From Streptomyces altiplanensis (GTDB lineage Bacteria > Actinomycetota > Actinomycetes > Streptomycetales > Streptomycetaceae), in the NCBI GenBank assembly GCA_003719395.1, contig RHMC01000050.1:1-43461 (forward strand): a stretch of 43,461 nt of DNA, read 5' to 3'. Within the stretch, counting starts at the first letter, position 1. Every line of letters begins with the position of its first letter. Shown here one piece after another: positions 9,886-19,220 of this stretch. Under the pieces are notes generated by a model, which was not told where the DNA came from, did no database searches, and saw only the letters and a program-made list of their open reading frames with translations. The position numbers and the translations under genes are program-made.

Positions 9886-10080
9886 TCACAGCATTCCGAC
9901 CGCGTTCCCGTCGGGCCCGGCAAGCAGGTCGAGGTCGAGACCCACCGCTCCGAAGCGGGCCTCGTACACCTCATGAGCGCCGTCCTCCGGCACCACCACG
10001 AAAGTCGCCCAGTTGGCCATGCCGGAGACGATCTCAGCCACCGGGCAGGCCGCCAAGGGAATATGGCAGTCGTCCGGTTC
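9886..10080 (-). pseudogene. 3' fragment of an unidentified gene
   Basis: The frame opens after a TGA and encodes about 64 residues ending LAGPDGNAVGML, with strong G/C third-position bias, so it was or is coding. A GTG at 10039-10041 could start a 51-residue product (VAEIVSGMANWATF...), but no ribosome-binding site precedes it. I read it as the 3' end of a longer gene whose 5' part is lost or frameshifted. The GPDGN ending vaguely recalls VOC-fold proteins, but this is too weak to name. Confidence 0.4.
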
Positions 10081-10106
10081 TCACCAGCCGGCTGCCGGGG
10101 CACGGC

Positions 10107-12184
10107 TCAGAGGTGGCAGGCCGCCTCACCGTCCGGGTGAGTCGCGCCCGGCCGGCCGGAGGCGGGCCGAACCGGTTGTGCGAGGTGCTGCCACAAGAAG
10201 GTGTGCACCAGGGCTTTGTTGTGGGCCGACTGTTCGTTGTCGCTGGCGCCTGCGTGGCCGCCGCCGGTGTTCTCGTGGAGCAGCACCGGGTGGCCGAGTT
10301 CGCGCAGCCGTGCGGCCGTTTTGCGGGCATGGCCGGGGTGGACGCGGTCGTCGCGGGTGGAGGTCATCAGGAGGACCGGCGGGTACGTCCGGTCCGCGGT
10401 GAGCCGGTGGTAGGGGGAGAGCGCACGGAGGTGGGGGCGGTCGGCTTCGTTGTCCGGGTTGCCGTACTCGGCGATCCAGGACGCGCCGGCGAGGAGCTTG
10501 TGGAAGCGGAGCATGTCCAGCAGCGGTACCTGGGCGACGATCGCGCCGAACAGCTCCGGGCAGCGGGTGAGCATCGCGCCCATGAGCAGGCCGCCGTTGC
10601 TGCCCCCCGCGGCGCCCAGCATGCCCGGGGTGGTGATGCCCCGCGCGACGAGGTCCGCGGCGACGGCCGCGAAGTCCTCGAAGGCTCGCGGCGGTCCGCG
10701 CCGAGTGCGGCCTGGTGCCAGTCCGGCCCGTACTCGCCGCCGCCCCGGATGTTCGCGATGACGTAGGTGCCGCCGCGCTCCAGCCACGCCCGGCCCGTCA
10801 CCGCGCCGTAGAAGGGAGTGAGGGAGACCTCGAAGCCGCCGTAGCCGTAGAGCAGGGCGGGGCCGGGGCCCGTCGGGCCGCGGTCGGGGCCGATCACGAA
10901 GTACGGCACCCGCGTGCCGTCCCGGGAGGTCGCGAAGAACTGCTCCACCGCCAGACCGTCCGTGTCGAAGCGGGCCGGAGCCTGCTTGAGGATCTCCGTG
11001 TCGGCGCCGATCTGCCCGCGGTAGAGGGTGGAGGGCTGCAAGAACCCCGACACGTCCAGGAAATACTCGTCGGAGACGTCCGGGTCCGTGTCCACGACGG
11101 TGACCGCGGACAGCGTCGGGACGTCCGCGAGCGGCTTGCGCGCCCACCCGCCGCCGGAGACCGGGGTGAGGACCTCGATGTGGGTACTGACGTCGCGCAT
11201 CGTCTCCAGGATCAGATGGCGGCGGGTCCATGAGTGCCCGGCCAGAGCCGTCCGCTCGTCCGGTGCGAACAGCACCTCGGCGGTGCGGTCGCCGGCCAGG
11301 AAGGCGTCGAAGCCGAACGCCAGCAGGGAGCCCGCCCGATGTCCGAGCCAGTCGGACTTCAAAGTGACGATCAGATACTGGCGATGGGCGTAGGCGCGGG
11401 CGTCGTCGGGAACGTCGATCTTCACGAGCGTGGCGTCGGGAGCGAGGAGGTACACCTCGCTGCGGAAGAAGTCCAGCGAGCGGCCGACGAAGTCCCGTTC
11501 GAAACCGGGTGTGGCGTCGTGCCGGCCCCAGGCCGACACGTCTTCCGCCCCGGCCTCGAAAACCAGGGCGGCTTCCTCCAGCGGCGTACCGCGCCGCCAC
11601 CTGCGTACCGTGCGCGGGTAGCCTGCGTCGGTCAGCGAACCGGGCCCGGAGTCCGTGCCGACGAAGACGGTGTCGGCGTCGATCCACCCGATCCGCGTCT
11701 TCGCCTCCCCCACCTGGAACCCTCCCGCGACGAAAGTCCGGGTGCCGAGGTCGAACTCGCGGACCACAACGGCATCACCACCGTCGCGCGACAGACACAC
11801 CAGCGCCCGGTCGTAGTCGGGACGGCGCACCCGTGCACCGGCCCACACCCACTTCTCTTCCTCCGCGGCGGCGAGCGCGTCGACGTCGAGGAGGACCTCC
11901 CACTCGGGAGCGTCCTTGCGGTACTGCTCCAGCGTCGTACGCCGCCACACACCACGCACGTGGTCGGCGTCCCGCCAGAAGTTGTAAAGGAACGCTCCGC
12001 GACGGGTGGCGTAGGGGATACGGTCGGAAGCGTCCAGCACCTCCCGCAGGCGCTCCTTCAGGGAAGCGAACCCGGCGCCGGCGGCCAGCGCGGCCTCCGT
12101 CTCGGCGTTCCGCTCGGCCACCCACTCGAGCGCGGCCTCACTCTCAACGTCTTCCAGCCACAGGTACGGGTCGTCATCGATCAC
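10107..12184 (-). CDS. Prolyl oligopeptidase family serine peptidase (S9A), one frameshift
   Basis: About 690 residues after joining two frames, the usual size for S9A peptidases. The N-terminal half (DDPYLWLEDV..., LYNFWRDADHVRGVWRR) is the beta-propeller typical of cytosolic POP-like enzymes that cleave short peptides after Pro. The C-terminal alpha/beta-hydrolase domain has the nucleophile elbow GGSNGG, the acid STRDDRVHP and the base GGGHAG, so the Ser-Asp-His triad is complete. No signal peptide is evident. The frame breaks at about 10690-10706, between DWHQAALGADR and RAFEDFAAVA; one added base restores the family reading. GTG 12184 is chosen because the family begins close to DDPYLWLE; no clear ribosome-binding site is seen. 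Confidence 0.85.
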
Positions 12185-12530
12185 AAGCCGAATTGTGCAG
12201 GCCCGGAGCGCGCGGTGAGACCACATCCGCCAATGCCCGGACGTGCGTCTCCGGCAGACCGGAGAGACCGGAGAGTCCGCTGCGGGGCCGGTGGCGGAAG
12301 AGGCGGGCGTCGAAACCACCCTCCTCGCGGGGGCGCCGCTGTGGAGGTCGCCTGCCGCCGCCCCTGAGCGACCCTCCGCCGCCGGGGGCACGGGCTGCTC
12401 CGCCGCTGAGGGGACACGCGGGCGGGCGGGGCCGCATTGATCTCTTGCATCATCCTCCGCAGCAGGGGCACATGGGGATGAGACGGTCAGGAAGCGGCCC
12501 CTCCGACAGGCATGCTTCCTGGAGTCCACG
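12185..12530 (+). other. Divergent promoter region between peptidase and STAS genes
   Basis: 346 bases. No frame in it has both a start with a ribosome-binding site and a recognisable product. It is presumably the two-way promoter region of the peptidase and STAS genes; no -10/-35 pair stands out. Confidence 0.4.
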
Positions 12531-12923
12531 TTGCTGTTTCCGTACTACCGCCTCGGCGTCGACCGTCTCGTGATCGAGATCCACGAGGTGATCGACTTCG
12601 GCGAGCAAGACGCCGCTGAAAGCGAGCTGCGCACGTTGATCTCGGGTTCCGGCGCCCGGATCGTGATCCTCGACGTGCACACGCCGCTGGTCACCGCTGC
12701 GGCTGTCAACGTGCTGCTGCGGGTTCGGCAGGTCGCCCGCTGCGGAGGAGCCGTGCTGTCTGTGGTGGCACGTCGGCCTTTGGCCCGCAAGGTGTTCCGC
12801 ATCGCCGGTGTCTACCGGTTTCTGCTGGTGACCACCACGTTGTCCGGCGCCGTGGCCTGCGCGCGCGGATGCCGTCCCGTCTCGAAGCAGCCGGCGCGGC
12901 GGGACCAGGGCGTCGGGGGGTGA
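12531..12923 (+). CDS. STAS-domain protein (anti-anti-sigma-like)
   Basis: 130 residues from a TTG start with GGAG 6 nt upstream. The fold pattern is that of STAS: a beta strand RLVIEIHEVIDF, then ELRTLISGSGARIVILDVH, then the helix VTAAAVNVLLRVRQVA and the strand GAVLSVVARRPLARKVF. In SpoIIAA/RsbV proteins the loop after ILD carries the Ser that an RsbW-type kinase phosphorylates; here it reads HTPLVT, with Thr residues but no DSSG motif, so phosphorylation control is uncertain. The 3' end faces the GAF-ANTAR gene with an 11-bp gap. Confidence 0.75.
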   Translation: MLFPYYRLGVDRLVIEIHEVIDFGEQDAAESELRTLISGSGARIVILDVHTPLVTAAAVNVLLRVRQVARCGGAVLSVVARRPLARKVFRIAGVYRFLLVTTTLSGAVACARGCRPVSKQPARRDQGVGG

Positions 12924-12934
12924 ACCCCTGCGGC

Positions 12935-13679
12935 TCAGGGCCGGGGGCGCAGCTCGTCCTGGGCCGGCGGCCGGCCTGAGATGTTGGTCAGGAGGACGGC
13001 GCCACAGGTCGCGCAGCTTGATGTTGCGGTGCTGGGAGGCGCTGCGCAGGATCGCGAAGGCGCGTTCGGCGGTGCACCGCTGCTGTCCCATGATCACGCC
13101 GATGGCCTGGTCGATGGCGGTGCGGGACTTCAGTGCGGTCTGCAGGTGGTCGGCGAATTCCTGGGCGTCGCCGATCCGCTGCGCCAGCGCGATCGCTCCG
13201 GTGGCCTGCGCCGCCAGCGCGCGGAGGAAATCCATGTCGACGTCCGTCGACCCGTCCGGCTTGGCGAAGTACAGGTTCAAGGCACCGGCTGTGTGGGTGT
13301 GGGCCGCGATCGGCAGCGAGACGGAGGAGCGGATACCGCACGCCACGGCATAGGCCGGGTAGTCGCCCCAGCGCCGTTCGCCCATCATGTCGTCGACCAG
13401 GACTTCTTCCGCCGTGCGCAGCGACTGGAGGCACGGGCCGTCGTTCTGGCCGTACTGCTTCTCGTCCAGCTCCCCGGCCCTTGGGCCGATGCTGGCCACG
13501 GTCAGGGGCCGGCCCCGGCGCTCCAGCGTGATGCCGACCCCGTCGGCGGCCGGACTGCGTTGCAGAGCCCTGTCGACAAGAGCCTGCAGGAATTCATCGA
13601 CACTTTCGGCGTCGAGCAGCAAGCCGGTCAGGTCCGGTACGTCCAGGTCCGGTACGTCGGAGGGGGGTCCGTCAACCAT
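12935..13679 (-). CDS. GAF and ANTAR domain regulator (one frameshift)
   Basis: About 247 residues. A duplicated DVPDL peptide near the N-terminus precedes a GAF sensor domain (about 30-165, with GVGITLERRG and GPCLQSL). An ANTAR RNA-binding domain follows (LKSRTAIDQAIGVIMGQQRCTAE...), whose three helices bind paired stem-loops in transcripts as antiterminators. ATG 13679 has AGAGGA 7 nt upstream. Near 13000-13010 the frame slips: removing one base (or adding two) yields the expected LLTNISGRPPAQDELRPRP and a stop at 12935. The slip lies after most of the ANTAR domain. The signal bound by the GAF domain is unknown. Confidence 0.82.
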
Positions 13680-13902
13680 GGTCGTTCCTCTTCCGGGCCG
13701 GCTGACCCGTGATCGGCCGTGAGAGCAAGGACTGCCGGGGGCCACGGAACCCCACCCGGGGGTGATGCCTCCAGCGCGTTACGGTCCGCCCTGCTCCGGC
13801 GGGGAGGCGATGCGGGCGGGCTCTCTCATTGTCGCAGCTTCCGGTACGCACGAGGGGCTCGACCGCCCGGAGCGGGTCCGTCCTTTGACGCCCGGGGGTG
13901 CC

Positions 13903-14031
13903 GGTCGTCGCGCCCGGGAGGTCATCACCTCGACGGTGGTGGACTACCTGCGCAGCGGCGTGGCGGCGGGCATGCTCGTTCCCGACGCTTCGCACCCGTC
14001 CCTGGAGACCTTCCGGGTGACGGCCGAGTAG
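13903..14031 (+). pseudogene. C-terminal fragment of an Orn/Lys/Arg decarboxylase
   Basis: The last 40 or so residues of this frame (VVDYLRSGVAAGMLVPDA, then SLETFRV) match the C-terminus of the decarboxylase at 16359-17824 (VLHYLRTGIDAGMVVPDA, then VKSVRV), at the family's conserved end. Nothing of the PLP domain is present upstream. The frame can be extended to ATG 13762 but that part is not decarboxylase-like. I read it as the tail of a deleted paralogue, on the opposite strand to the complete gene. Confidence 0.65.
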
Positions 14032-14174
14032 CGCGGAAGCCGCCTGGGGTGCCGCGGTGCTCGCTCGCGACATGAGGAACGGGGAAGCACCGCAGCACCG
14101 GCGAGACCGCGGCGGAGCCGTCGGGCTCGAACGAGAAGCAGCGGGCGCGACGAGGAGCAGGGGTGCGGCATGGC

Positions 14175-15237
14175 TCAGGAAAGACCCTCGCCGAGTGCGG
14201 AAATGGCGGCCGGGCCGTAGCCGGCGCCGGCCAGGGGACGGCGGATGTCGTGTTCGAGGTCGGGCAGGTAGCCGACGAGTACGTCGGCGGGGCCGTGGAC
14301 CCGTACCCGGCCGAGGGCGGCGGGCAGCAGCACGGTCTGTGCCCGGTCCAGCTCCTGTGGCCGGTCGCCGCAGGTGAAGGAGGCCGGAGCTCCCGCGTTG
14401 CTGAGGACGAGGGCGGTCGCGAAGGCGTGGTCCAGCCGGGCTCCGGCCCGCACCTGCCACCGCTCCAGGGCGAAATAGGGACCGGCGCACAGGATCACCC
14501 GTACGACGCCGTCGCCGGCCGGCCACCGCAGGCCGGGCACGAACTCCGGCCGCGGGTCCGGCTTCCACTGGCCCAGGAGCGCGTCGACGTTGGTGTGCCA
14601 CTGCTCGTTGCCGAGCGCCGCCCCGTCCTCCATGCGATGGCGCATGGCGTGCTCCTGGAGGTCGGAGGTCTGCTCGATCTCGTAGACCAGCGTGCCGGGA
14701 CCGAAGCTGTGCAGGGTGCCCGCCGGGACGTACAGCGTCAGCCCGGCGCGCACCGGCAGGCGGCGCATCACGGCGTCGAAGTCCTGCTCCAGCAGGGCTC
14801 GCCGCAACCGATCGCGGTCCACGCCCGGCTCCACGCCGACCAGCGCGGTGGCTCCGGGCTCGGCGTCGAGAATGTGCCACGCCTCGGTCTTGCCGTTGGG
14901 TTCGCCCTGCCCGCGGGCGGCCTCGTCGTCGGCGTGCAGGTGCACCGGCAGAGGACCGGCCGCGTCGATGAACTTCGTCAGCAGGGGAAAGCGCGGTCCC
15001 CGCCAGCCCCGGCCCACCAGCCCGTCGGGTTCCCTCTCGGTCAGTTCGCGGAGGGAGCTCCCGGCCAGCGGGCCCTCCCGCACGTGCGCCCCGTCGCCGT
15101 CGACATCGCTGACCTCCCACGTCTGCGCCGATCCGCCCGGCGGGGAGCCCGGCGCGCGCCAGGCGGTCGGGGATGGCCCGGCCTCCGAAGACGTGCTGTT
15201 TGACGGGGGTGGTCAGCCGCAGGGGGTACCAGTCCAC
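14175..15237 (-). CDS. manA: Type I mannose-6-phosphate isomerase (one frameshift)
   Basis: About 354 residues. It interconverts mannose-6-phosphate and fructose-6-phosphate, feeding GDP-mannose synthesis or mannose use; zinc-dependent cupin. Zinc-site motifs are present: VHLHADDEAA, GKTEAWHI and YVPAGTLHSFG. The length and short cupin layout fit the Bacillus YvyI/GmuF-type class rather than the longer E. coli ManA. GTG 15237 has GAGGAG 7 nt upstream. The first about 37 residues (VDWYPLRLTTPVKQHVFGG...) lie in another frame; dropping one base near 15122-15132 joins them to the conserved TWEVSDVDGDG. It is probably monocistronic. Confidence 0.8.
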
Positions 15238-15485
15238 GAGCCACTCCTCACAGACGCATCCGCCCGGTGGCTCCGGACGGCGACTGCTGCTGTGCAGGCT
15301 GGCTCATCCTGTCCTCCTGTCGATGATGTGCGCAGGGCCGGCCGTCCGTGCTTCACCGCTGCCCGTGGGCAGACGCGGTGTCGTCCGGGAACCCTTCCGT
15401 CCTGTAGCCGTTTTCGGATACTTCACACCCGTGGCCGGGCGCGAGCCGCGCCCCGCGGGACGCCGCCGGGTCATCCGAGGGGAAT

Positions 15486-15685
15486 CTGGCCCGGGCCTAC
15501 GTGCCGACACTCGTCACACGGGGAGCCGGTGACACCATCGCCTCCGACGCACGGGCCCGGCGCCTGGCGCGCGTGGCCGGCGACAAACGCGCGGCCGAGG
15601 TCCGGGGCTCCGCGCCGGGGCCCGCTGCAGCGCGGACGCCGTGGCCACGCTGATCCAGGAATCCACCGCAGGAGAGCGCGTATGA
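15486..15685 (+). pseudogene. C-terminal remnant of an alpha/beta hydrolase
   Basis: VPTLVTRGAGDTIASDARAR resembles the acid-loop segment of alpha/beta hydrolases (VPTLVxxGxxDxIVP). After VRGSA, where the family has the catalytic GxGH, the frame breaks; another frame continues SADAVATLIQES and stops at 15683-15685. The N-terminal two thirds, including the nucleophile, are absent. The stop overlaps the next start as ATGA, so the gene once formed an operon with the membrane protein that follows. Confidence 0.5.
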
Positions 15686-15960
15686 AGCCGTCAAGGACGC
15701 CCGGCCGTCCGCAGTCCCGGCCTACGGAGCGTCCGTCGCCCTGGCTGCGCCTGCTGCCCGGCATCTCCCCCGAGCGGCGCGGCTTCGTACTGGCCTGGTG
15801 GGGGTTCGCCCTCACCTTCCGTTCGCCCGTCCACACACTCCGGTCACCGCCCCCGCCTCAAGAACGGTGGGGAGGCGGGTTCCGGCAGAAAACGCGGACG
15901 GCGGGCAGCGGCGCGCAGCCTCAGGCCGCGAGGGTGGTGTCCGGTGCGAGAGGTGCCTGA
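15682..15960 (+). pseudogene. N-terminal remnant of a membrane protein
   Basis: ATG 15682 has GGAG 7 nt upstream. The start (LLPGISPERRGFVLAWWGFA) looks like the cytoplasmic leader and first helix of a multi-spanning actinobacterial membrane protein of unknown function, but after about 50 residues (FALTFRSPVH) the sequence becomes low-complexity and ends at 15960, overlapping the convergent DUF5133 gene. Later helices are missing, so this is a 5' remnant. Confidence 0.5.
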
Positions 15961-16178
15961 AGGTCCTCTTCGGGCTGCCTGGCCGCTTCCAGGATCTCGT
16001 CGGCAGCCGCGATCGCATCGGTGATCGAGCGGGTCCCGGTCACCACACACAGCGTGTAGGTGACGTCTGCCAGCTCTCGTTGCCACGCCTCATCAGCCTT
16101 TTCCGCAAGCGCGATGCGCGCACTCGCGTACCGGGCAAGCAGAGTCCTCACACGGCGCGGCTCCGGCTTCAACACCAC
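15921..16178 (-). CDS. DUF5133-type small protein
   Basis: 85 residues. VLKPEPRRVRTLLARY at the start and DVTYTLCVVTGTR in the middle match the DUF5133 pattern known almost only from streptomycetes. It is predicted soluble, mostly helical and without catalytic motifs; function unknown. GTG 16178 is chosen over GTG 16199 because GGGAGGG lies 6 nt before it and the family starts at this point. The gene is preceded by a 180-bp gap to the decarboxylase end. Confidence 0.75.
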   Translation of the reverse strand: MVLKPEPRRVRTLLARYASARIALAEKADEAWQRELADVTYTLCVVTGTRSITDAIAAADEILEAARQPEEDLQAPLAPDTTLAA

Positions 16179-16358
16179 TACAGTCCCTCCCGCAGACACT
16201 CTTGAGTGCTGTACGTGTTCCCGCCCGATGCGCCCTCATGCAACACAATCTTCCGGACGGCCGGTTCAGTCGGTACGCGAAGTCCTGCGCCGGGCCGGGG
16301 CCGGTGACGGCCGGGTGCCGATTCCGCCCCGCCATGGCGGGAGGGGGCGAGGTCCGGT

Positions 16359-17824
16359 TCAGTCCTCGATGGCGACGCGTACGCTCTTGACCTCGGTATC
16401 GGCGGCGTCCGGTACGACCATGCCGGCGTCGATGCCGGTGCGCAGATAGTGAAGGACGTCCGTGGTGAGGCGCTCGCCGGCAGTGCGGCGGGAATGCCGG
16501 GCGGGTACGGGGTCAGCATTTCGGCGGTGACCCGGCCGATCGCCTTCTCCCACGGCACCTGTTCCGTCGGCCCGAAGAACGCGTCGCGCGGAAGCAGCAC
16601 TTGTTCGAGCTGAAGCCGGCGGGGGTCCGGGACCTCGACCGTCTGTGCGGGCCGCAGTTCGTCCGCGTGCGCGGCGACGTCCCGCAGGGCCGAGAGGAGG
16701 GTCTGGGCGGTGTGTTCGTCGTCGGCGTGGCTCAGTTGGGCGCTGATGCGGCGGTGGTCGGACAGGTGGAGGTTGATCTGGTGGTGTTCACGCAGCCAGT
16801 CGGCCGCCCGGTAACCGGTCGTGCCGAGCGAGGTGATGTCGATGATGACCTGGAGGGGGTCCATGTCGGCTGCGCGGCCGGGCCCGCAGAAGTCGTCCCG
16901 CCCGTGGACGCGCATGCCGTCGATGCCGCCGATCCGGGCCCGTACGGACGCGGCGAGGGCGAGCGCGTCGTCGTAGAGGGCGTGGCCGTGCTCGACCATC
17001 TGGCGCCGCCACCCGTCCATGGCGGCGTACAGGAGCACGGAAGGGCTTGTCGTGCCGAGGAGATCCTCACGGCTCTTCAGCACTTCGGGCTCGATCAGAT
17101 CGCCCTGGAGGTGGAAGACCGAACCCTGCTCCAGTCCTGAGCCCATCTTGTGAACGGAGGTGACGCAGACATCGGCTCCGGCGTCCATGGCCCAGGCCGG
17201 CAGCGCGGGGTGGAACGGCAGGTGCGCCCCCCATGCCTCGTCCACGATCAGCGGCTTGCCCCGCTTGTGGCAGACCTGCGCGATGGCGGAGAGATCCGAG
17301 CAGGTGCCGTACGGCGTGGGCGTGGTCACGAGCGCGCCCTTCGCGTCCGGGTGTTCGGCGAAGGCCGCCTCGAACGTCTCCGCGGTCGGCGGGTGCGCCA
17401 GGTGACGCTGCGGATCCCACTGCGGCGTGACCCAGATGGGCCGGATGCCCGACAGGATCAGCCCCGAGACCACGGATTTGTGCGCATCACGCCCCACGAG
17501 CAGCTTCTCGTGCGGCCCTGCCACCGACAGCATGGCCGCTTTGACCGACAGAGAACTGCCGCAGGTCGAGAAGAAGGTGTGCTCGGCCCCGACGGCGTCC
17601 GCCATGAGGGCCTGCGCGTGTTCCAGGACGCCGTTGGACGATGTCCGGTCGTCCAGCCCGCTGGTCGCCAGTACGTCCGAAAGGAAGACCGCGTCACCCA
17701 GGACCGCACGGACACGGGGGTCGGCGCCGCGCCCCTGCTTGTGGCCCGGCGGAGTGAACGGGGTCTGTTTCTCGGCGTGGTAGGCGGCCAGAGCTTCGAG
17801 CACGGGCGCTTCTGAATGGTCCAT
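16359..17824 (-). CDS. Orn/Lys/Arg decarboxylase, PLP-dependent (one frameshift)
   Basis: About 488 residues, the short SpeA/Cad-type form of fold-type I decarboxylases that make putrescine, cadaverine or agmatine. Visible features are FTPPGHKQGRG at 23-33, the PLP-contacting IVDEAWGAHLPFHP (193-206), and SVHKMGSGLEQGS with the Schiff-base Lys at 226. The C-terminal domain begins at MLTPYPPGIP. There the frame breaks in CCGG (16477-16482); one added C gives LPGERLTTDVLHYLRTG to the stop at 16359. Substrate cannot be told from sequence alone. ATG 17824; the leader upstream holds a strong inverted repeat at 18000-18084. Confidence 0.85.
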
Positions 17825-17999
17825 ACGGTGCGCCTGCCCTTGGCTCCCGGGAGAAAACGGCGCGCCGCTCCAGGTGCGGCCGTGCGGGTGAAGCCGGGAA
17901 GGGGGCGGCAGTCGGCGGTTTCCCGGAGCCCACGGTTGCCGGAGTCGCTTTCCGCTACGAGGGACGGGTGGTGGCCGCCCGGTCCCCGGCCGGGGTGCC

Positions 18000-18084
18000 G
18001 GCGGGGAGATGCTGGCCGAGCTGTACGCGTACGGACCCGGATCGGTGTCCGTCCGACGACGGGCGCGCCCAGCATCTCCCCGCC
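18000..18084. repeat. 16-bp perfect inverted repeat with structured loop
   Basis: GGCGGGGAGATGCTGG at 18000-18015 is exactly complementary to CCAGCATCTCCCCGCC at 18069-18084. The 53-nt loop contains smaller palindromes (GTACGCGTAC; ACGGAC with GTCCGT). It lies 21 bp past the stop of the secreted-protein gene and about 175 bp before the decarboxylase start, both on the minus strand, so it could end the first transcript or form a leader structure for the second. No T-run follows. Confidence 0.6.
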
Positions 18085-18105
18085 CTGGGCGAAGGGGCTT
18101 CGGGG

Positions 18106-18762
18106 CTACGGTGCCACGGCGATCTGCTGGGCCGGGTCGGTGGTGTCCGCCACCTTGTAGACGGCGTTGAAGGTGGAGCTCGTCGCGCTGGTCGGACAGC
18201 CGAACCCGCCGGTGACCTTGACCGGGACCGAGGCGTTGGTGAAGGCCAGCGAGGACGGGGCGCCGTTGGTCCAGGAGCCGGGGACGCTCGCTGCGGCGGT
18301 GGGCGCGGTGACGACCGTACAGGTGGCCAGCCCGGTCGTCTTGACCACGAGGCCGCCCGCCGGGACGGTCATGGTGGCCGTGACCGGAGACCCGTTCTGC
18401 ATGGACACCTTCCAGTCGCCGCTGGTGGTGATGGCCGGGGTCACGCCCGGCATGCTCGAGGTGCAGGAGCTGTACGTCGGGGCGGAGATCGGCGAGGAGA
18501 CCGGGCCGGCCGGGTTGTGGTTGCCGGGAGCGGCCGGGACGGTGCCGGTGGACACGGAAACCGAGCAGGTCACGGTGACCGAGCCGGCCTTGAGGGTGGC
18601 CTTGCCGCTGAGCGTGGCCTTGAAGGCGTGGCCGGCCGGGGTGACGGTGGTCGAGCCGGCCGCCGGTAACGGTAACGGTGCGGCGGTGCGGACGGCGGCG
18701 CCGAGGGTCAGCGCGCCGGCGGCGGCGAGCCCGAGGACGAGGGTGACGCGTGTGCGGCTCAT
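18106..18762 (-). CDS. Secreted protein of the DUF6230/DUF6114 operon
   Basis: 218 residues. The N-terminus is a signal peptide (MSRTR, then LVLGLAAAGALTLGAA), followed by a Ser/Thr/Gly/Pro-rich beta-type extracellular region. Four Cys (in TVTCSV, SSCTSS, ATCTVV, FGCPTS) could form two disulfides. No enzyme motif is present. ATG 18762 has AAGGAG 7 nt upstream and overlaps the DUF6114 stop as ATGA, so it is the third gene of the operon. A cell-surface or matrix role is plausible by location only. Confidence 0.75.
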   Translation of the reverse strand: MSRTRVTLVLGLAAAGALTLGAAVRTAAPLPLPAAGSTTVTPAGHAFKATLSGKATLKAGSVTVTCSVSVSTGTVPAAPGNHNPAGPVSSPISAPTYSSCTSSMPGVTPAITTSGDWKVSMQNGSPVTATMTVPAGGLVVKTTGLATCTVVTAPTAAASVPGSWTNGAPSSLAFTNASVPVKVTGGFGCPTSATSSTFNAVYKVADTTDPAQQIAVAP

Positions 18763-19220
18763 GGCTGTGCTCCTTGGGGATCGGAGAGCGGGGTGGAGGA
18801 GGGAGTTCCGTGCGGTGCGGGCGTTGCGGATTCCGCGGTCCCGCCGGCTCCGGCAGGTGTGCCGGACCGGGGGGTTCGCGGCTGCCAGGCGAACATGAGG
18901 CCGCCGCCGAGGATGCCCAGCAGGGTTCCGACGAGGAACCCGCCGAGGTTCGACAGCACGAGCGCGGCGGTGGCGATGAGGGTGGTGAGCACCCCGGCGA
19001 GTGCCCGGTAGTGCGGGGCGAACCAGACGGAGACACCGAGGACGATCATCACGAGGCCCATCAGGACGGACGGGATCCCCGCCACGCCCTGGGTGAGCAT
19101 GACCTTCAGCGGAGCGAGCGGCAGGACACAGATCTCGGCCCCGGCGAGGACGGCGGCGAGGCCGCCCCAGAACGGCCGGCTGCGGCGCCACCGCCGGAAC
19201 CGCGTCCGGCTCAGAAGCAT
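18759..19220 (-). CDS. DUF6114 membrane protein
   Basis: 153 residues. After a basic N-terminus (RTRFRRWRRSR) there are four transmembrane helices (about 17-36, 42-62, 66-84 and 86-108) and a Pro/Thr/Ala-rich cytoplasmic or surface tail. The pattern and the genomic partner match the DUF6114 family of streptomycetes, function unknown. ATG 19220 lies inside the end of the DUF6230 gene (10-bp overlap). The assignment rests on remembered family features and on synteny. Confidence 0.78.
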   Translation of the reverse strand: MLLSRTRFRRWRRSRPFWGGLAAVLAGAEICVLPLAPLKVMLTQGVAGIPSVLMGLVMIVLGVSVWFAPHYRALAGVLTTLIATAALVLSNLGGFLVGTLLGILGGGLMFAWQPRTPRSGTPAGAGGTAESATPAPHGTPSSTPLSDPQGAQP

